From NCBI GenBank assembly GCA_000507305.1, contig DF240767.1, positions 37,891-101,890 of the forward strand: a stretch of 64,000 nt of DNA. The letters are read 5' to 3'. Below are positions 13,449 to 25,705 of the stretch, piece after piece (within the stretch, counting starts at the first letter, position 1; the number at the start of each line of letters is the position of its first letter). Below the pieces are notes generated by a model, which saw only the letters and a list, made by a program, of their open reading frames with translations, was not told where the DNA came from and made no database searches. The DNA is from Breviolum minutum Mf 1.05b.01 (taxonomy: Eukaryota; Sar; Dinophyceae; Suessiales; Symbiodiniaceae). The translations under genes and the position numbers were made by a program.

Positions 13449-13855
13449 CAAAAGCAACAAAGTACTGCGCACAACAGCAAAAATGATACATGAACTATTG
13501 CCGAATATGATACAAGTCATCAAAATATTGCAGGGACACAAGGTAACTACGAAAAAACAAAGAATGCAGAAGAAAATGCAATTGCAGAGACACAAGGTAA
13601 CTACGAAAAAACAAAGAATGCAGAAGAAAATGCAAAAGCAACAGAGTACTGCGCACAACAGCAAAATGATACATGAACTATTGCCGAATATGATAAAAGT
13701 CATCAAAATATTGCAGGGACACAAGGTAACTACGAAACAACAAAGAATGCAAATGAAAGCTCAAAAGCAACAAAGTACTGCGCACAACAGCAAGCATGAT
13801 ACATGAACTATTGCCGAATATGATAAAAGTGATCAAAATACTGCGTGCACGCAGA
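13449..13855. repeat. Second tandem repeat flanking the gap
   Basis: Three units start CAAAAGCAACA(A/G)AGTACTGC at about 13449, 13632 and 13762. The first contains an internal duplication of the AGACACAAGGTAACTACGAA block, so unit lengths differ (about 183, 130 and 90 bp). Confidence 0.85.
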
Positions 13856-15465
13856 CTGATACGACTTCCCCCCGAGCGATACGACTTAAACCGACCGCTT
13901 GTAGGTTTGAAAAGGCCCCTTAAATCATACACGAGCAACACAGTGTCACATCTGATGTTTGATGATTTTTGTGAGGGATACCATCCCTGAAAATAGGCCA
14001 AAATCGACCCTAAAAAGAACGGATCATCTTCCAACCATCCATTTTCAGGTTTTTTTTGGGCTGTTTTAGGGAGGGTGTTTGAATCTTTCCAGGACTCCTC
14101 ATCAGCCGTCCATTACACCCGATTGCCTAGAGTCGTGAGCCGCATAGATCAGAATTTCATCTCTCAATGGACCTCGGTGGAAAGCAGTCCAGTCTTTCAA
14201 CCTATAGGCAAATGTGATTCTATGAAACACCTCTCTTCCCAAATTTTGCCTGACTTTTTTTCATGTGGCAAATTTTGGCAAACATCGTATTGCATGTATT
14301 GCGGCAATCTTTGGGGGAGAATCCATCACATTTTCTGCTTAATTTCTCTGGAAGTTGGCAGGTTGTAAGGTAACAACTTCAATTCATCCCCCTTCCCTAG
14401 GGATCCTGGCTCACCTTCTGAGAATAGTTTCATGGAACCTAAATACTATGCTTTTTGGAGGCTATTGGACACCCCAATCACCAAAGAATATGACGATTGA
14501 TTCCTCGGGTTCAGAGTTTCAGTTTCAAATCTCAGATTTAAAAAGTCAGGAAAGTGTGCCGTCCCGTGTGCTTTTTTCACGGTTGGCTCGCAAAACACCA
14601 TGAAATTTTGGTGATGTATATACATGAGTTCCTTGACCGGTTGATAGGTAGTTCTATTATCATGTTTTATCCCATCGTTGACAGGTTTCATACATTCCTG
14701 TGGTATGAAACCATCAGCAGTATCATACATGAGTTCTCGAGTCTTTTAGTTCTGTTTTGACACCGTCTGAGGTTTGATCTTCTTAGGATCATGTCTGGGC
14801 AATTTATTGTAAATCCTTGACCTGAATTAATTGAACCAATTTGGGGAGGATTTCCTTACTGAACCACCATTTGGGGTGGCTTCGGCTGAGGTCGTTATAT
14901 ATAATTTGCTCATTTGCCCAGATCATGTTGAGGGTACAATGCTGCTTGGCAGATTTCAGATTTTCTTGGAAGATGGGGATGCTTAACTGCTGGTGTGGCG
15001 ACAGGAGGTTTCGCGATAGCTCAGACCTTGTACAGTTCCCTTTCAGGAAGGTTTGCCCACGTTGGTTTACCAAAGCAGGGTACATGGTATTGTCAATGCT
15101 TGTTCTGGCAAATCAGCAAATCCTTCATATCTTGCGTTCATATGTTTTAAGCCCCTGAACAACATATTTAACATGTTTTTTAGTTTCAAAATATATCAAC
15201 AAACCCAGGAAGACCAAGCTTTGCCCATCTGGCACCCTCGTGAACAACTTTACATGGTTCATCCAAAAGACCAGCCCCGACTTGTTTGGGAGAAACTGGA
15301 CTTCCAGGGTAGAAATCTTACAGCATCAACAAATTCCATCAAATCATCTATCTCTGCTTAGTGATTGGAGATCGTAAAACCAAGGCACGATCTTGGAAGA
15401 CCTTATAGGATCCGCCTGCACAGCAGGATGGTTAACACTTCTCTATACATATCCTATAAGAAAAA

Positions 15466-15528
15466 TGTATGGTATATGTTTACCTACATTTGGCAGACTT
15501 TGCATGGTAAATGTAGATCCTAGGGGTA
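15466..15528. mobile_element. TAGGTAAATATACC-family partial copy
   Basis: TATGGTATATGTTTACCTAC and the partial reverse complement GGTAAATGTAGATCCTA flank a short interior resembling the 20064 copy. Degenerate. Confidence 0.5.
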
Positions 15529-15999
15529 TAGTGAATATAATATCATACAGGACATAAGTATTAATATGAGTAAAACAAACATGGGAAGGGTGAACCCTCC
15601 ACGAAGGTAGCTTACTATCATGGTTTGGTGATGGAGACTTCAACTGGTTTCTTGCATGGTAAACCTTAGGTGCCCTGCTACAAGTCGGAGGGATCATATT
15701 AGTCACATGAGCCTGTGAAAAAGGAACCTCTCACTTTCCAGTTTACTTGTTGTTCGATAGGGATCCTTATTGCTTGTACTGTTTTTTTTCAAAATCTCCA
15801 CAGTCCACTGGGTAGTATAAGCCCTTATATATATATATATATATATATGTACACCCCAAACCGAACAACCAGGAGCCCTGTTTTCATGGCTCACATCCCC
15901 CCAAGCGCCCTAACATTGGCGGAATCCAGGAAGTTTTGGAAAAAAACATGTTGAACGCAACGAGGTGGGCCCCAAAACCAGTTATATGTAGGGTCCCAT

Positions 16000-16122
16000 A
16001 CTTGGATGTTCCAGGAAGATAGCAAATGGTTAGTAAATGGGTAATAACCTACTTATAAATGGGATATGTTGGGGTTATAACCCACTTACTAACCATTTAC
16101 TATCTTCCTGGGACATCCAAGT
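16000..16122. mobile_element. MITE-like element, ACTTGGATGT ends
   Basis: ACTTGGATGT-CCAGGAAGATAG and CTATCTTCCTGG-ACATCCAAGT are long terminal inverted repeats. They continue inward through AAATGGTTAGTAA/TTACTAACCATTT and GGGT-ATAACC/GGGTTAT-ACCC, giving a nearly complete 123-bp foldback. A decayed relative begins at 9679. Confidence 0.8.
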
Positions 16123-17076
16123 AACTCCACTTATATAGGAGTGAAAAAAAACAGCTATCCATTTATATTCGGCCATTTACAGGCGTTGTAACTCCATTTA
16201 TCATATTTAAAACTAGTACGGGCCGACCTGGAAACTTTCCTTATATATACATAAGTACACATCATCATATCCAAATACCTTGTGTTGGAAGGTTGTGGGG
16301 CCACGTGTTACTATGACTGCATGTCTAGGGTCCTGGTCCTACTCCTCCTGCCAGGTTTCTGTGTCACCCTTACAACAAAGAAGCAAAAAGAAGGGCTCTG
16401 AGTTAGCCAAACAGTCTTAAAAAGAAACGCACATTTGCAACTAATCTCCGATCAGAAAGTCTTAGAAAAAATATCATATACAACTATAGGAAAACAAGCA
16501 CCTCTACTCAATTCTACTGTAGAAAGTCTGATTTTGACTATATAGGGAAGAAACGAATAATGCACCAACCAGCAATCAGCAACTACCTCGCTAAAAATCA
16601 CATAGCCTGGGGGACCCTTTTGGGCCCAAAAATGCCAGAAAAATCTCCTATGTTTAAAAGGTGAAACTGACACCCACCCGCCAAAAAGTATGCTCATCCT
16701 AAATTTATATAAAACGATCGTTGGAAAAAACACTGGCCTTGTAAAGTATTCAACCGTGAAAGACACCATGGCACAAAATCACCAAACAACGTACATCCAA
16801 ATCTCAATCAACTAGTCACTAGCTACCAACTACCAAAACAACCCCATGTTTCACACCGTCATGTCTTGAAAAACTAAAGCATTCCACCAAGGAGGAAATG
16901 CGACCCCCGTTGTCCGGTCGTTGCCTTGTTTGGGTTCAAAGAGGTCTTTGCCCCACTCTTTGATCGTACCTGCGAAAGCTTTCCTTGGAGCGTTGCTTTT
17001 CCTACTGCAACCCAGGAGAGGCGGCGTTTACACACAAAAATAATAGCACTATGAAGTGCAACAAAAATTCAAACAC

Positions 17077-17152
17077 GGTTGTTGTTGTTGTTGTTGCTGG
17101 TGTTGCTGGTGTTGCTGGTGTTGCTGGTGTTGTTGTTGTTGTTGTTGTTGCT
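17077..17152. repeat. GTT / GCTGGT microsatellite
   Basis: (GTT)n flanks a short (GCTGGT)n hexanucleotide block. Simple repeat. Confidence 0.9.
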
Positions 17153-17456
17153 ACAAGAAACTCGTCAGGACTTGTGGTTCAAAAGCATCCATGTCCATGC
17201 CAATAGTTATCAATCTAGACATGTTCAACCATGCCAAGACTGAATTTTCTCCACTCAAACAATTCCTATGAAACAAGGGCAGTGGAGTCTGTGGTACCGT
17301 GGATTTGTTTCAGTCCCGAAGCTCCAGTGATGGGAAAATCAACCCAAACAGTGGTGGTTTGGGTTGGCGTTTTACGATGATCAGATACATCCCAAGCGAT
17401 AATCCCTTTCATTATTCACCGACCAACCATTGATAATAAGGTATGCTAATTATTCA

Positions 17457-17547
17457 CCAACCAACCAACCAACCAACCAACCAACCAACCAACCAACCAA
17501 CCAACCAACCAACCAACCAACCAACCAACCAACCAACCAACCAACCA
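17457..17547. repeat. (CCAA)n tetranucleotide array
   Basis: About 22 uninterrupted CCAA units. Confidence 0.97.
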
Positions 17548-17871
17548 GTAATAAAACCATGAAATTTTTAGGATAGTAAACTATGAACATTATTCACCAA
17601 GCAACCATTGATTGAATCTATTAGTATCTATTAGTAAAGGATTTTACCTCACGTCCAGTCTTACCGAAAGTGATACTGGAGTACACAAACTGAGCTGTAT
17701 TGCAAACCCTTGTGACTTTTCAAGACTAGTTAGTGTACGAGGATCCTTACAACGGCTAGCTAAAATCAACCCTTATAACTGGTAGCATAGAATATCCCTT
17801 TTGCGCTTGAAACCACAAGGGTTTTGATTACCAGCTCAAGTGTTTCATGATTTCAAGGCGGCCAAGTCTTA

Positions 17872-17972
17872 TACTTGCTGGTGGTTTCAACCCTTCTGAA
17901 ACATATTAGCCAATTGGATCATTTCCCCAAGTAGGGATAAAAACATAGAATATGTGAAACCACGAGCTAGTA
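17872..17972. mobile_element. MITE-like element, GGTGGTTTCA family
   Basis: The left end TACTTGCTGGTGGTTTCA and the right end TGAAACCACGAGCTAGTA match as inverted repeats at 16 of 18 positions. The interior contains AATTGGATCATTTCCCCAAG, shared with the other family copies. Confidence 0.75.
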
Positions 17973-18252
17973 TATGTTACCTCAGATTCTTTACCTGCCT
18001 TTGTAGGCTAAAGAGAAAAGACATCAACATGGTTTATATATACTATCATATACTATCATATATTTATATGTGTAACATACCGAACCTTATCATCTCATTT
18101 AAGAAGAGGGTGCTGATTGAAACTTAGTCAATCCAATCCAAGTTGCTGATTTTCATCGAGTCCCTCGCATTTCAATAAGCAATTCTGCAAGCTCAGCACA
18201 CGCTCCGCATAATCCTCGGTTTAAAAGGCCCCGTTCTCAGCAGGGACAAAAA

Positions 18253-18411
18253 CAAGGTGTATACACCCAGAAAACCAGTTATAAATGGGGGATAATTTGG
18301 GTAGAACGTCCCTACAAATGGCCGCAAATAAATGTATAACTGGGGTGAAAAAAACCCTCCTTAGGGGGGGTTGTAACCCCATTTACAACTGGTTTTCAGG
18401 GGCCCACCTTG
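18253..18411. mobile_element. MITE-like foldback, CAAGGTG ends
   Basis: The outer ends CAAGGTG/CACCTTG are followed by GAAAACCAGTT-TAAATGGGG on the left and CCCCATTTA-AACTGGTTTTC on the right. This makes an imperfect foldback of about 159 bp. Confidence 0.7.
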
Positions 18412-19265
18412 TAGGTATCAACCTTACAACCCACAAAAATCATCATCTGCTTGGTGCGAACCACCCTCACCCCGTTGCGAGCCTTTGCTCGCCAATTAGT
18501 AGTGAAAATGTTTATCCATTGCTCATTTCACGTCAGTAAGAACAGCCCAGTTATATTACCTACCACAATTACCACAAGACAACGGACTATTCAGAGGCAA
18601 CTCCCAATAATGAGTGTACATCTGTTCCTTTTCTCTTCAATACCCCTTGAACTATGGGTGCGTTGACAAAGGGCATTGCTGCGGTGAAAAATGGGAGATG
18701 AGAATTTCCAAACACCTCCTGTTAAAGTTGCCTTTTCAGTGCGAAGGCCTGGCCTTGGGCTGAGGAAACAAATCTAGCCATGCCAAGATGCTACATCTTG
18801 GGATGCTTCCCCTCTCAGTAACAATGGCAAATGATGGTTGAAGGGGATTTTTGTTACTAAGACCGAAAGGCTCGTGGTGAAACATCCTCGGACTATGTTT
18901 CGTTGGGATGGGACCTAAGAAAAAACCATTATATACTCGCATGTTTGATATTAAAATCAAACAATCATCTGGTTGTGACTTGTGTATACTCATATATATA
19001 TCTCAAACCCCCAAATTGAAGTTGGGACATACTCGTCACTATGTCACTATGTTTGTGCCAACATGACATGCCGCCGGGCCTGACCCAGACAAGAAGATTA
19101 CAACATGTCCTTCAACTTACTAGGAGGGATTCACTAGTTTCACACATTCAATAGCATGAATTACTGTACTCGGTATATACATCGAGATGCATCCACTCCA
19201 AGCATTTTGAATGGGGACACCCTATTGCGTAAGCTTCATTTTCTACTGTGAGAAGCGGAGCATCA

Positions 19266-19360
19266 CAATGTATTCTCTAGTTGGTGATAGTTGGTGGTTG
19301 AACCAACCCATTTGAAAAATATCAGTCAAATTGGATCATTCCCCCAAGGACCGGGGTGGA
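19266..19360. mobile_element. GGTGGTTTCA-family partial copy
   Basis: Contains TAGTTGGTGGTTGAACC, then GTCAAATTGGATCATTCCCC and CCGGGGT in the family order. The right terminal repeat is not recognisable. Confidence 0.55.
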
Positions 19361-20063
19361 AATAACACATACTTGAATTTTGATCTCTTTTCGTTTCGAC
19401 CTTTTCACATGCTACAGCATCAATCAATCCTGGCTCCGTTTAAAAGAACACAATCCCCCGATGTTTTATGGACTCCGGCCCGTCAAAGTTTCGGACCTTT
19501 AAAAAGGAACCAAAAACACAGCCTGCAATGCAATACCCCAATGAGAAATCCATGGGATTTGGTAAATTTACCCACATGAATGGTTGACTTTGATGGTAAA
19601 TTAGTTGGTAAAGATACCAGTCACATAGATCGTATGGCTACCAACAAATCTGCAATCTCGGTGTCACCAGCTCGTGGCTGTATACTCGTTTGTTGCTTTC
19701 TACAGCTGTGCCGATCTATAAGATGCAGCCGTTCTTGTTGGCCCGGATTTGTATGGAAGCCTCCTGGAAGCCTTGAGAAGGCTCCAAGTGTTGCTACCAT
19801 GAAGGGCCAAAAGGTGGCAGTCTCTTTAAATCTGAGAAGTATGTCATCTTGTTGGAAATCTTGGAACCTCAAAATAGACCTTGAACAAAAACACCTCAAA
19901 TCCCAAAAAAAATAAACAAGGTATGGACAAGTATGGCTGGATGTCTATAGGGTTTCTGCACACTTTTCGCCTCATCCAAAAACCACCGTTCTTAATCATT
20001 ACCCCGCATCAAAGAAGGGACAACCCACCAGCATAGATGGTTAGTGAAAAGAACAACAAATAT

Positions 20064-20153
20064 CCCATACCATCCATGTATGGTATATTTACCTACATTT
20101 GGTTGATTTTGATAGTAAATGTAGGTAAATAAACCATACATGGATGCTATGGG
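20064..20153. mobile_element. Type copy of TAGGTAAATATACC MITE family
   Basis: CCCATA-CATCCATGTATGGT-TATTTACCTACATTT is mirrored by AAATGTAGGTAAATA-ACCATACATGGATG-TATGGG. The whole 90 bp folds with only a few mismatches around a short GGTTGATTTTGATAGT interior. This is the best preserved copy in the window. Confidence 0.85.
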
Positions 20154-20180
20154 GATGTTCCATGAATTTTAATTCGCCCT

Positions 20181-20445
20181 TACTTCTTTTTGGTGCCACT
20201 GCCTTTAGAGGATTTGGTCCCGGGTGCCTTTTTCCCAAATGCACTGAATGGGATGGGAACATTTACCAAGCCATTTCCTCTTGTGAAAATGTGGCCGTCA
20301 AAATAGTCCCTCTTTAGGGGACATGTTAGTTTTCGGGGGTGTAAATTAGACATCTGGGTATATAATGATTTCATACATCTCGGCTCCAGTTCCACTAGAC
20401 CAAGGATCTCCACTACAGCGTCGCAGTGCAACTTCAGCTAGCTGC
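20181..20445 (-). CDS. Possible exons of an unrecognised gene
   Basis: Two minus-strand patches look more protein-like than their surroundings. The first (about 20384-20440) reads CDAVVEILGLVELEP. The second (20181 to about 20235) reads AFGKKAPGTKSSKGSGTKKK then a stop, like a basic C-terminal tail, with a plausible upstream acceptor CATTCAG. A foldback fragment containing TGTTAGTTTTCGGG lies between them. I do not recognise a family, and the call rests on composition alone. Confidence 0.25.
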
Positions 20446-20828
20446 AAATCATAGATGTTCTGAGAAGCAACTCCTGTGCACAAAAGAACTGGGAGCTATC
20501 AGCCAACGAGGAGTGTTGATGTATAGAGAAATATGTGGGATTGTTACATCCATCAAGACCTACATGACTGGTTTATGTTTATTGTAAATCTAGGTAAATA
20601 TACCATACACGAATCCTATGGGATAGTATTATCTAGATCAACCTTCCAGAGATTCTTGACGGTTGCCGCCTTTTCTTAGTGTCTTTCTGAAACAAGGTAG
20701 GGAAAGGTTTATACACAAACAGTTGTTTCATGTTTGACCAGAAAAGGACAGATAGAGACTGTTCCGAGCAAACATAAAAACACTGAATGGACGCCTGTTG
20801 AAGTTTGTTCTTGATGATGTTGATAACT

Positions 20829-20881
<53 letters not shown>

Positions 20882-20896
20882 AATGATTATGATGAT
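20829..20896. repeat. (GAT)n microsatellite
   Basis: An almost uninterrupted trinucleotide array. It opens His-rich, Ile-rich or Asp/Met frames of no significance. Confidence 0.95.
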
Positions 20897-22066
20897 CTGT
20901 AGCAACCCCCCCAAACAAAACATCACTCAACACACATACACACCCTGTGCTAAAAAAACACAGTTGAGCTAACCTGAAAATGATTGGATGTCTTCGAATC
21001 AATCCGGAATCCTCTTGATACACTGAAAGAGAAGCGTGGAAAAAACAACAGGCACAACTTACTACACGGAATTGCAAGATGTGTTTGCGTGTAAAACTAT
21101 AGAAAATGAACAGTCTAGAGATAATGTGTATATCTATAGGATCCGTTACTCCTGAAACTGGCTCTGTTGAGCTCTGTGCCATATATAAGCACGTGCCTCT
21201 AAAAGTGAGAGGCCACAAATTCAGAGTCTACGGAGGCATTTATTGACAGGATGTTTCAATGATTGCAAGCCCTCAAAATGCAGTTTCAAGCGTCCGAACT
21301 GGTGATATAAGGCATCCACGTCATTTCCTCAAGAACTTTACAAGAGAGTGCAGGTCAAAAGGGTCATATTTCATGCGAAAACAGAATCTGAAAGGACATA
21401 TGTACGAGCCCCTGATCAGCAAACTTCTTCAACATCTAACGAATCACCTCTTTGAGCTGTATATAGATATCATATTGTAAGTAAGACAAACCCCACCCTC
21501 ATATATCTTATACCCACCGCTGTGTCTAAATAGAAGGACGCTCTGGAAAATCTGGGTATCCAAATTCCAAACAATCTCAACTATCCACCAGGTGATTCAA
21601 TGCACAAAAGTCTAGCGGGTGGTCGGCACCACCCAATTGAAACACAGGCTGCTGGTAAACTGGGACATGTCTCCTCACAGCAAGTTCGTATGTAACCCAC
21701 GTACGACCTGGAATACATTGACAAACACTATTTGAATATATTCAAATGACTTGCGGATATTTCTGCCTGTTTCTTTTGTACAAATGAAAAGAAAAGCCAA
21801 TTCCGGCCATCTATCAAATACATGCATAATAGATACATATATTATGATTATAGATCAATATGATCATGTTTGCTTTCAGAAATCCTGTAATTCAAAGATG
21901 GATTTGGATGGTTTTTGTGCCGGTGTCTTTTCAAAATCAGTAGTTTACACTACACACTTCCCAATTTCCAAGTTTCTGTAGGATTCAAATGTCCGTAGAA
22001 TCTATTAGAATCTCATGCTGGGATGTCCCAGCAACTTAGTGACTCGGCAACCAGTTTATCACCCGT

Positions 22067-22168
22067 CCCATACCATCCATGTATGCTATATGTACCTACA
22101 TTTAGTTATCTTTTTTCTTTATGGTGCCAGTAAATGTCGGTAAATATACCATACATGGATGCTATGGG
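22067..22168. mobile_element. TAGGTAAATATACC-family MITE
   Basis: Same end structure as the 20064 copy (CCCATACCATCCATGTATG on the left and CATACATGGATGCTATGGG on the right) with a longer, unrelated interior. Confidence 0.75.
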
Positions 22169-24159
22169 CTTGATATACTCCAAATTTTACATCATTTTAA
22201 ACACACAACATTTCTACGCCAAGAGACGTGGATCAAACCATAATTTCAAGATCTTTGTGTTGTCCTCATTCCAAACACAAGAAACCGGACACATATCACC
22301 TTCGCCTTCGATTCACCCTATGGGATTGTGGGGGGAATTACATCGAAATGAGCCAGTGAACATCAACAAAAATCAGGGCTCGTTATAGTTTCCAATCCAA
22401 ACAATGCACCATTAAGGGAAAATCGAAAAAATACTAAGATTTGCATCAAATTTGATCCTCCAAAAAATGGGTAGTGTATTTTGAAAATTGAGTGGAGTTT
22501 AGTTCCCAAAAAAAAGGATCCAGGTAAGTTCATCTTGAGAAGCAAAATCATTAAGGTACCACATTTGACTATTGCGCCAAAAATATATCCACCTGTTTGA
22601 AGGTATACACATATATATATATATACATATGCAAATACATGTATCTGTGGGGGGCTACTGGCTGGTATTTGATGAAAAGTATCCAATTCCACCTAAAAAA
22701 TAGGAATTGATAGACAAATGTATTTTCTTTTAATGGACACCTGGAGTCATAGAGTCCCAGAGATAATTGGGATAATGATGCTCTAGCGTGTATAACTCAA
22801 AATTGATGCTTACCGAATAGGATCGAACAATGATGATTGGAAGATTAGTCATGAATAGTGTTGTTTTTTGTTTTTGTGGCATCAAAATTTGGATCCTTCT
22901 TTGGAATCACGACCTCCTGGTTCCATTCAGAAAAATGAGGAGGTACAAGTTGCTCCATCCCGAATTGTACCTTCTGCCCATCTCTACATTGTACTGATAA
23001 ATCATACTGTATAACATGAAACATTAGTGTCTATTCAATACAATATAGGTGTTTACACAATTCAAAACACCACTGCCATCTACCAGCCGTGGTTCTAGTT
23101 CATACCAAGAGAAATGAATGTATTTTCCAGCCATCTTAACCGTTGAAGCTTTCTGACCCTTTTTTTGTCCAGGTTTATTGTCGCAACCTCTACAGCAACA
23201 CAAAATGCAGGTCCTCCAGGATCGTTTTCATGGACATACCTGCAGGGTCGTTATTTTGTTGCTGTTGGTTGGGTAGCTTTGCATATGTTTGGGAGCACAT
23301 GTAGTTGAATCAATGCGAACAAATAAAAAAACAGATTCGCAACGAACCGTCGCTAGGGTTTATATGGCAAAAAAATACAAACACATGTACCCTTCCTTCA
23401 GCATGGGGTGACTGGTCCCCCCAATTGATTACTTGAAATTAATTAGGGGTATGGTCAGTTGGGTTGTTGAAAATCTGTTGATGACTGCCCACTATGTTGC
23501 AAAACCCAATTAATTTTCTACAACCAGGATGGCGAAAAATAATCGATTTAGGTGTCAGGACTAGGTCACTCTTCGTTTCTTCAACACGTACAGAACTTGT
23601 GGTCCAATACGGCAGGAACATTCATTTATTCATCCATTTGTTTCGTGACCTTGTGAATATTTGATCATACTGTCACACATCATTGTGTGATATTATGACT
23701 TCGTAAGTGTTCGTGCTACGGTTCATTCAACTTTATCGCAACAACACAGCATCTCACAAACACCATAAACTACATTTCAGTAAACCTCATACAGTAATCT
23801 TAATAAACATTGCTGAACTTGATTACAGTGAACCTTATTAAATCATGTAGAGGGTTATCACATTGTTGGTTGATTTGCCCCACCAGATCTGTTTGACTAA
23901 TTTGACTGCATTTGGCTTGGTTTGCATGACCATGTGCATTCATGTGAGTTGCTCGAAAAGGCTGGGGGTAAGAGTACTTGCACAAATCAAGCATACTAAT
24001 GTTATGTACTTCCGAAAATTCCATGTTGACTCTCTCCCCTCGGATTTAGTACTTGCCTTTCGGGAAAAATAATTCAGCAGAAATTCATCATTAGACTCAG
24101 TAGGAACCCTCAATCAATTTTCTAAAGGTGGGATACACACCAAAAGAACAAGGAAAGGA

Positions 24160-24250
24160 CCCTAGACATCCAAACACCTCCTGAGAAGGTATTCAGACAC
24201 CAAAGACATCCCTAAAACATCTTCTCAGGAGGTATTTGGATCTCTAGGGG
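24160..24250. mobile_element. MITE-like element, CCTAGACATCCAAACACC ends
   Basis: The left arm CTAGACATCCAAACACCTCC continues into TGAGAAGGT. It pairs with a right arm reading CTTCTCAGGAGGTATTTGGAT then CTAGGGG. A half copy with the same AGGAGGTATTTGGATGT end lies near 11715-11733. Confidence 0.75.
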
Positions 24251-24412
24251 GATATCATCTTCACCCGATGTTCCCCCCCGCATGTCGGAGGAAAACCCCC
24301 GAAGAAATGACCCATCCTGAATCCAAGGTGGATCCGTGGATGGGTTGCACAAAGGAACGGTATATAAAAACCTACATATTTAGTTGGGTTTTTTATTTGG
24401 TAAACGTAGGTA

Positions 24413-24515
24413 CACCCTGGAAGATTAACATGGAACCTACAAATCACCCATTTGGAAAGGAAAATTATCTGAAACAAACCTCCATGATTGCGCAAAATGT
24501 TAATCTTCCAGGGTG
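24413..24515. mobile_element. MITE-like element, CACCCCTGAAGA family
   Basis: CACCCTGGAAGATTAACATG on the left pairs with TGTTAATCTTCCAGGGTG on the right. Related to the copy at 3562-3662. Confidence 0.75.
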
Positions 24516-25705
24516 GAAACGTAGGTAACAGGAGATATTTTTGGTGGTTTGATCAACGCCCCAAAAAAAAGAGACGTTCCCCATGAAAAGGGACCGTTTC
24601 AAAAGGAAAATTGTCTGGAAAAAACATCTTTTTCAGGGGCTATGTTAGTTTTCGGGCGAGTACATACAATCTATTAAAACAGAAAAAACAAGTATCCAAT
24701 AGTTCAAGGCCTGTTAACTAGTGCGATACATACTGCTGTACTTACACGGCACATAATATGTAACCATTTGTATAATGATCCTAGGAATTAGCCTTGCTCG
24801 CTATTACTGTATCATTCTCTGAATGCAACATGTGAGTTAGTGGACTTTTTGAGTTCTGCCTCTTGTTTCAATTGAAAAAAACATCAAGCATCTAAAGCGT
24901 TTCTCTGTCATCTAGAGAAAATGCCATCTGGAGAAAACAATCCACGCCATCAACCCCCACCTCCAACCTCTAACCAACCACATGTTTGAACAGTTTGTGT
25001 ATCTTGACTAATTAAAAGTTTCATCATCCAAAAGGGAACCGTTTTACCAATCATCCTTTTTCAAAACCCCGTGTTTTTGTTACTTTTTTTGGAGGAGAAG
25101 TTCCTTTCCACCGGTTCGGAAAATGCCGCCCCTTTCCTTCAGTCTGAGACACCATTTGGTGTTGTCAACTCAAATGGATTGCAAGTACCTTGGTTGGACG
25201 AAAACCCAAAAGGCTGGTTTTGGTTGGTCATAGCGGGACCCAAAAAGCAAAGTTCAGTTAAAACGGGGCAATGTTCAGAACAAACCGGGGCAAGCTAAGT
25301 TGCAAAATTCACATAAACTAAGGCAGCACAGCTTGCATGGCTGGGGCAATTATATGTGTAGATATTGTCCAAAGATCAAATTGCTGGAAGACACTACTAG
25401 CTTGCAATCGATTGAAAACAATGAAAAAAAGAAAATCCGCTTCCAAAAATATGGTCGATATCAATATACTTATATATATATATACACTGTATATTGTTTT
25501 TATATTTGATTATTTCAATCTTATTATGATCTCTGTTTTCGCGCCATGCAAATTTGATGTTCTCATGTTCTTGAATCTCACAGCGCGCGCACGACTAATT
25601 TTTTGATCTCGCACTGAATTGATGGTGGTCAATGCTTTCGCACGGTCACTGATTGCAAAGTAAAAACCGAATTTTGCATTATAGCGCCAAAACTCATTGG
25701 GCAGG

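Larger units (their letters stand above)
1..25600. other. Gene-poor, foldback-rich compartment
   Basis: I see no reading frame in this stretch that I would call a gene. Frames are short, low in complexity, and often run through repeats. It is instead dense with short inverted-repeat elements, microsatellites and dispersed motifs such as TGTAGGTAAATATACC, which recurs in both orientations at roughly 1.27, 4.57, 9.85, 9.97, 10.2, 11.49, 15.48, 19.6, 20.1, 20.6 and 22.1 kb. This motif is not seen after the first gene near 25.7 kb. Short exons inside long repeat-filled introns cannot be excluded; the best candidate is near 20.2 kb. Confidence 0.6.

Noticed and set aside
12596-13724. Long frames across the first gap with repeated VCVTVAVPLGL
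   Set aside because: Products of a tandem repeat with a period near a multiple of three plus N bases; both strands are open.
13449-13855. CRISPR-like array
   Set aside because: Units are long and unequal, with no spacer structure; a eukaryotic tandem repeat explains it.
20633-20926. His-rich or Ile-rich protein
   Set aside because: Encoded by a (GAT)n microsatellite.
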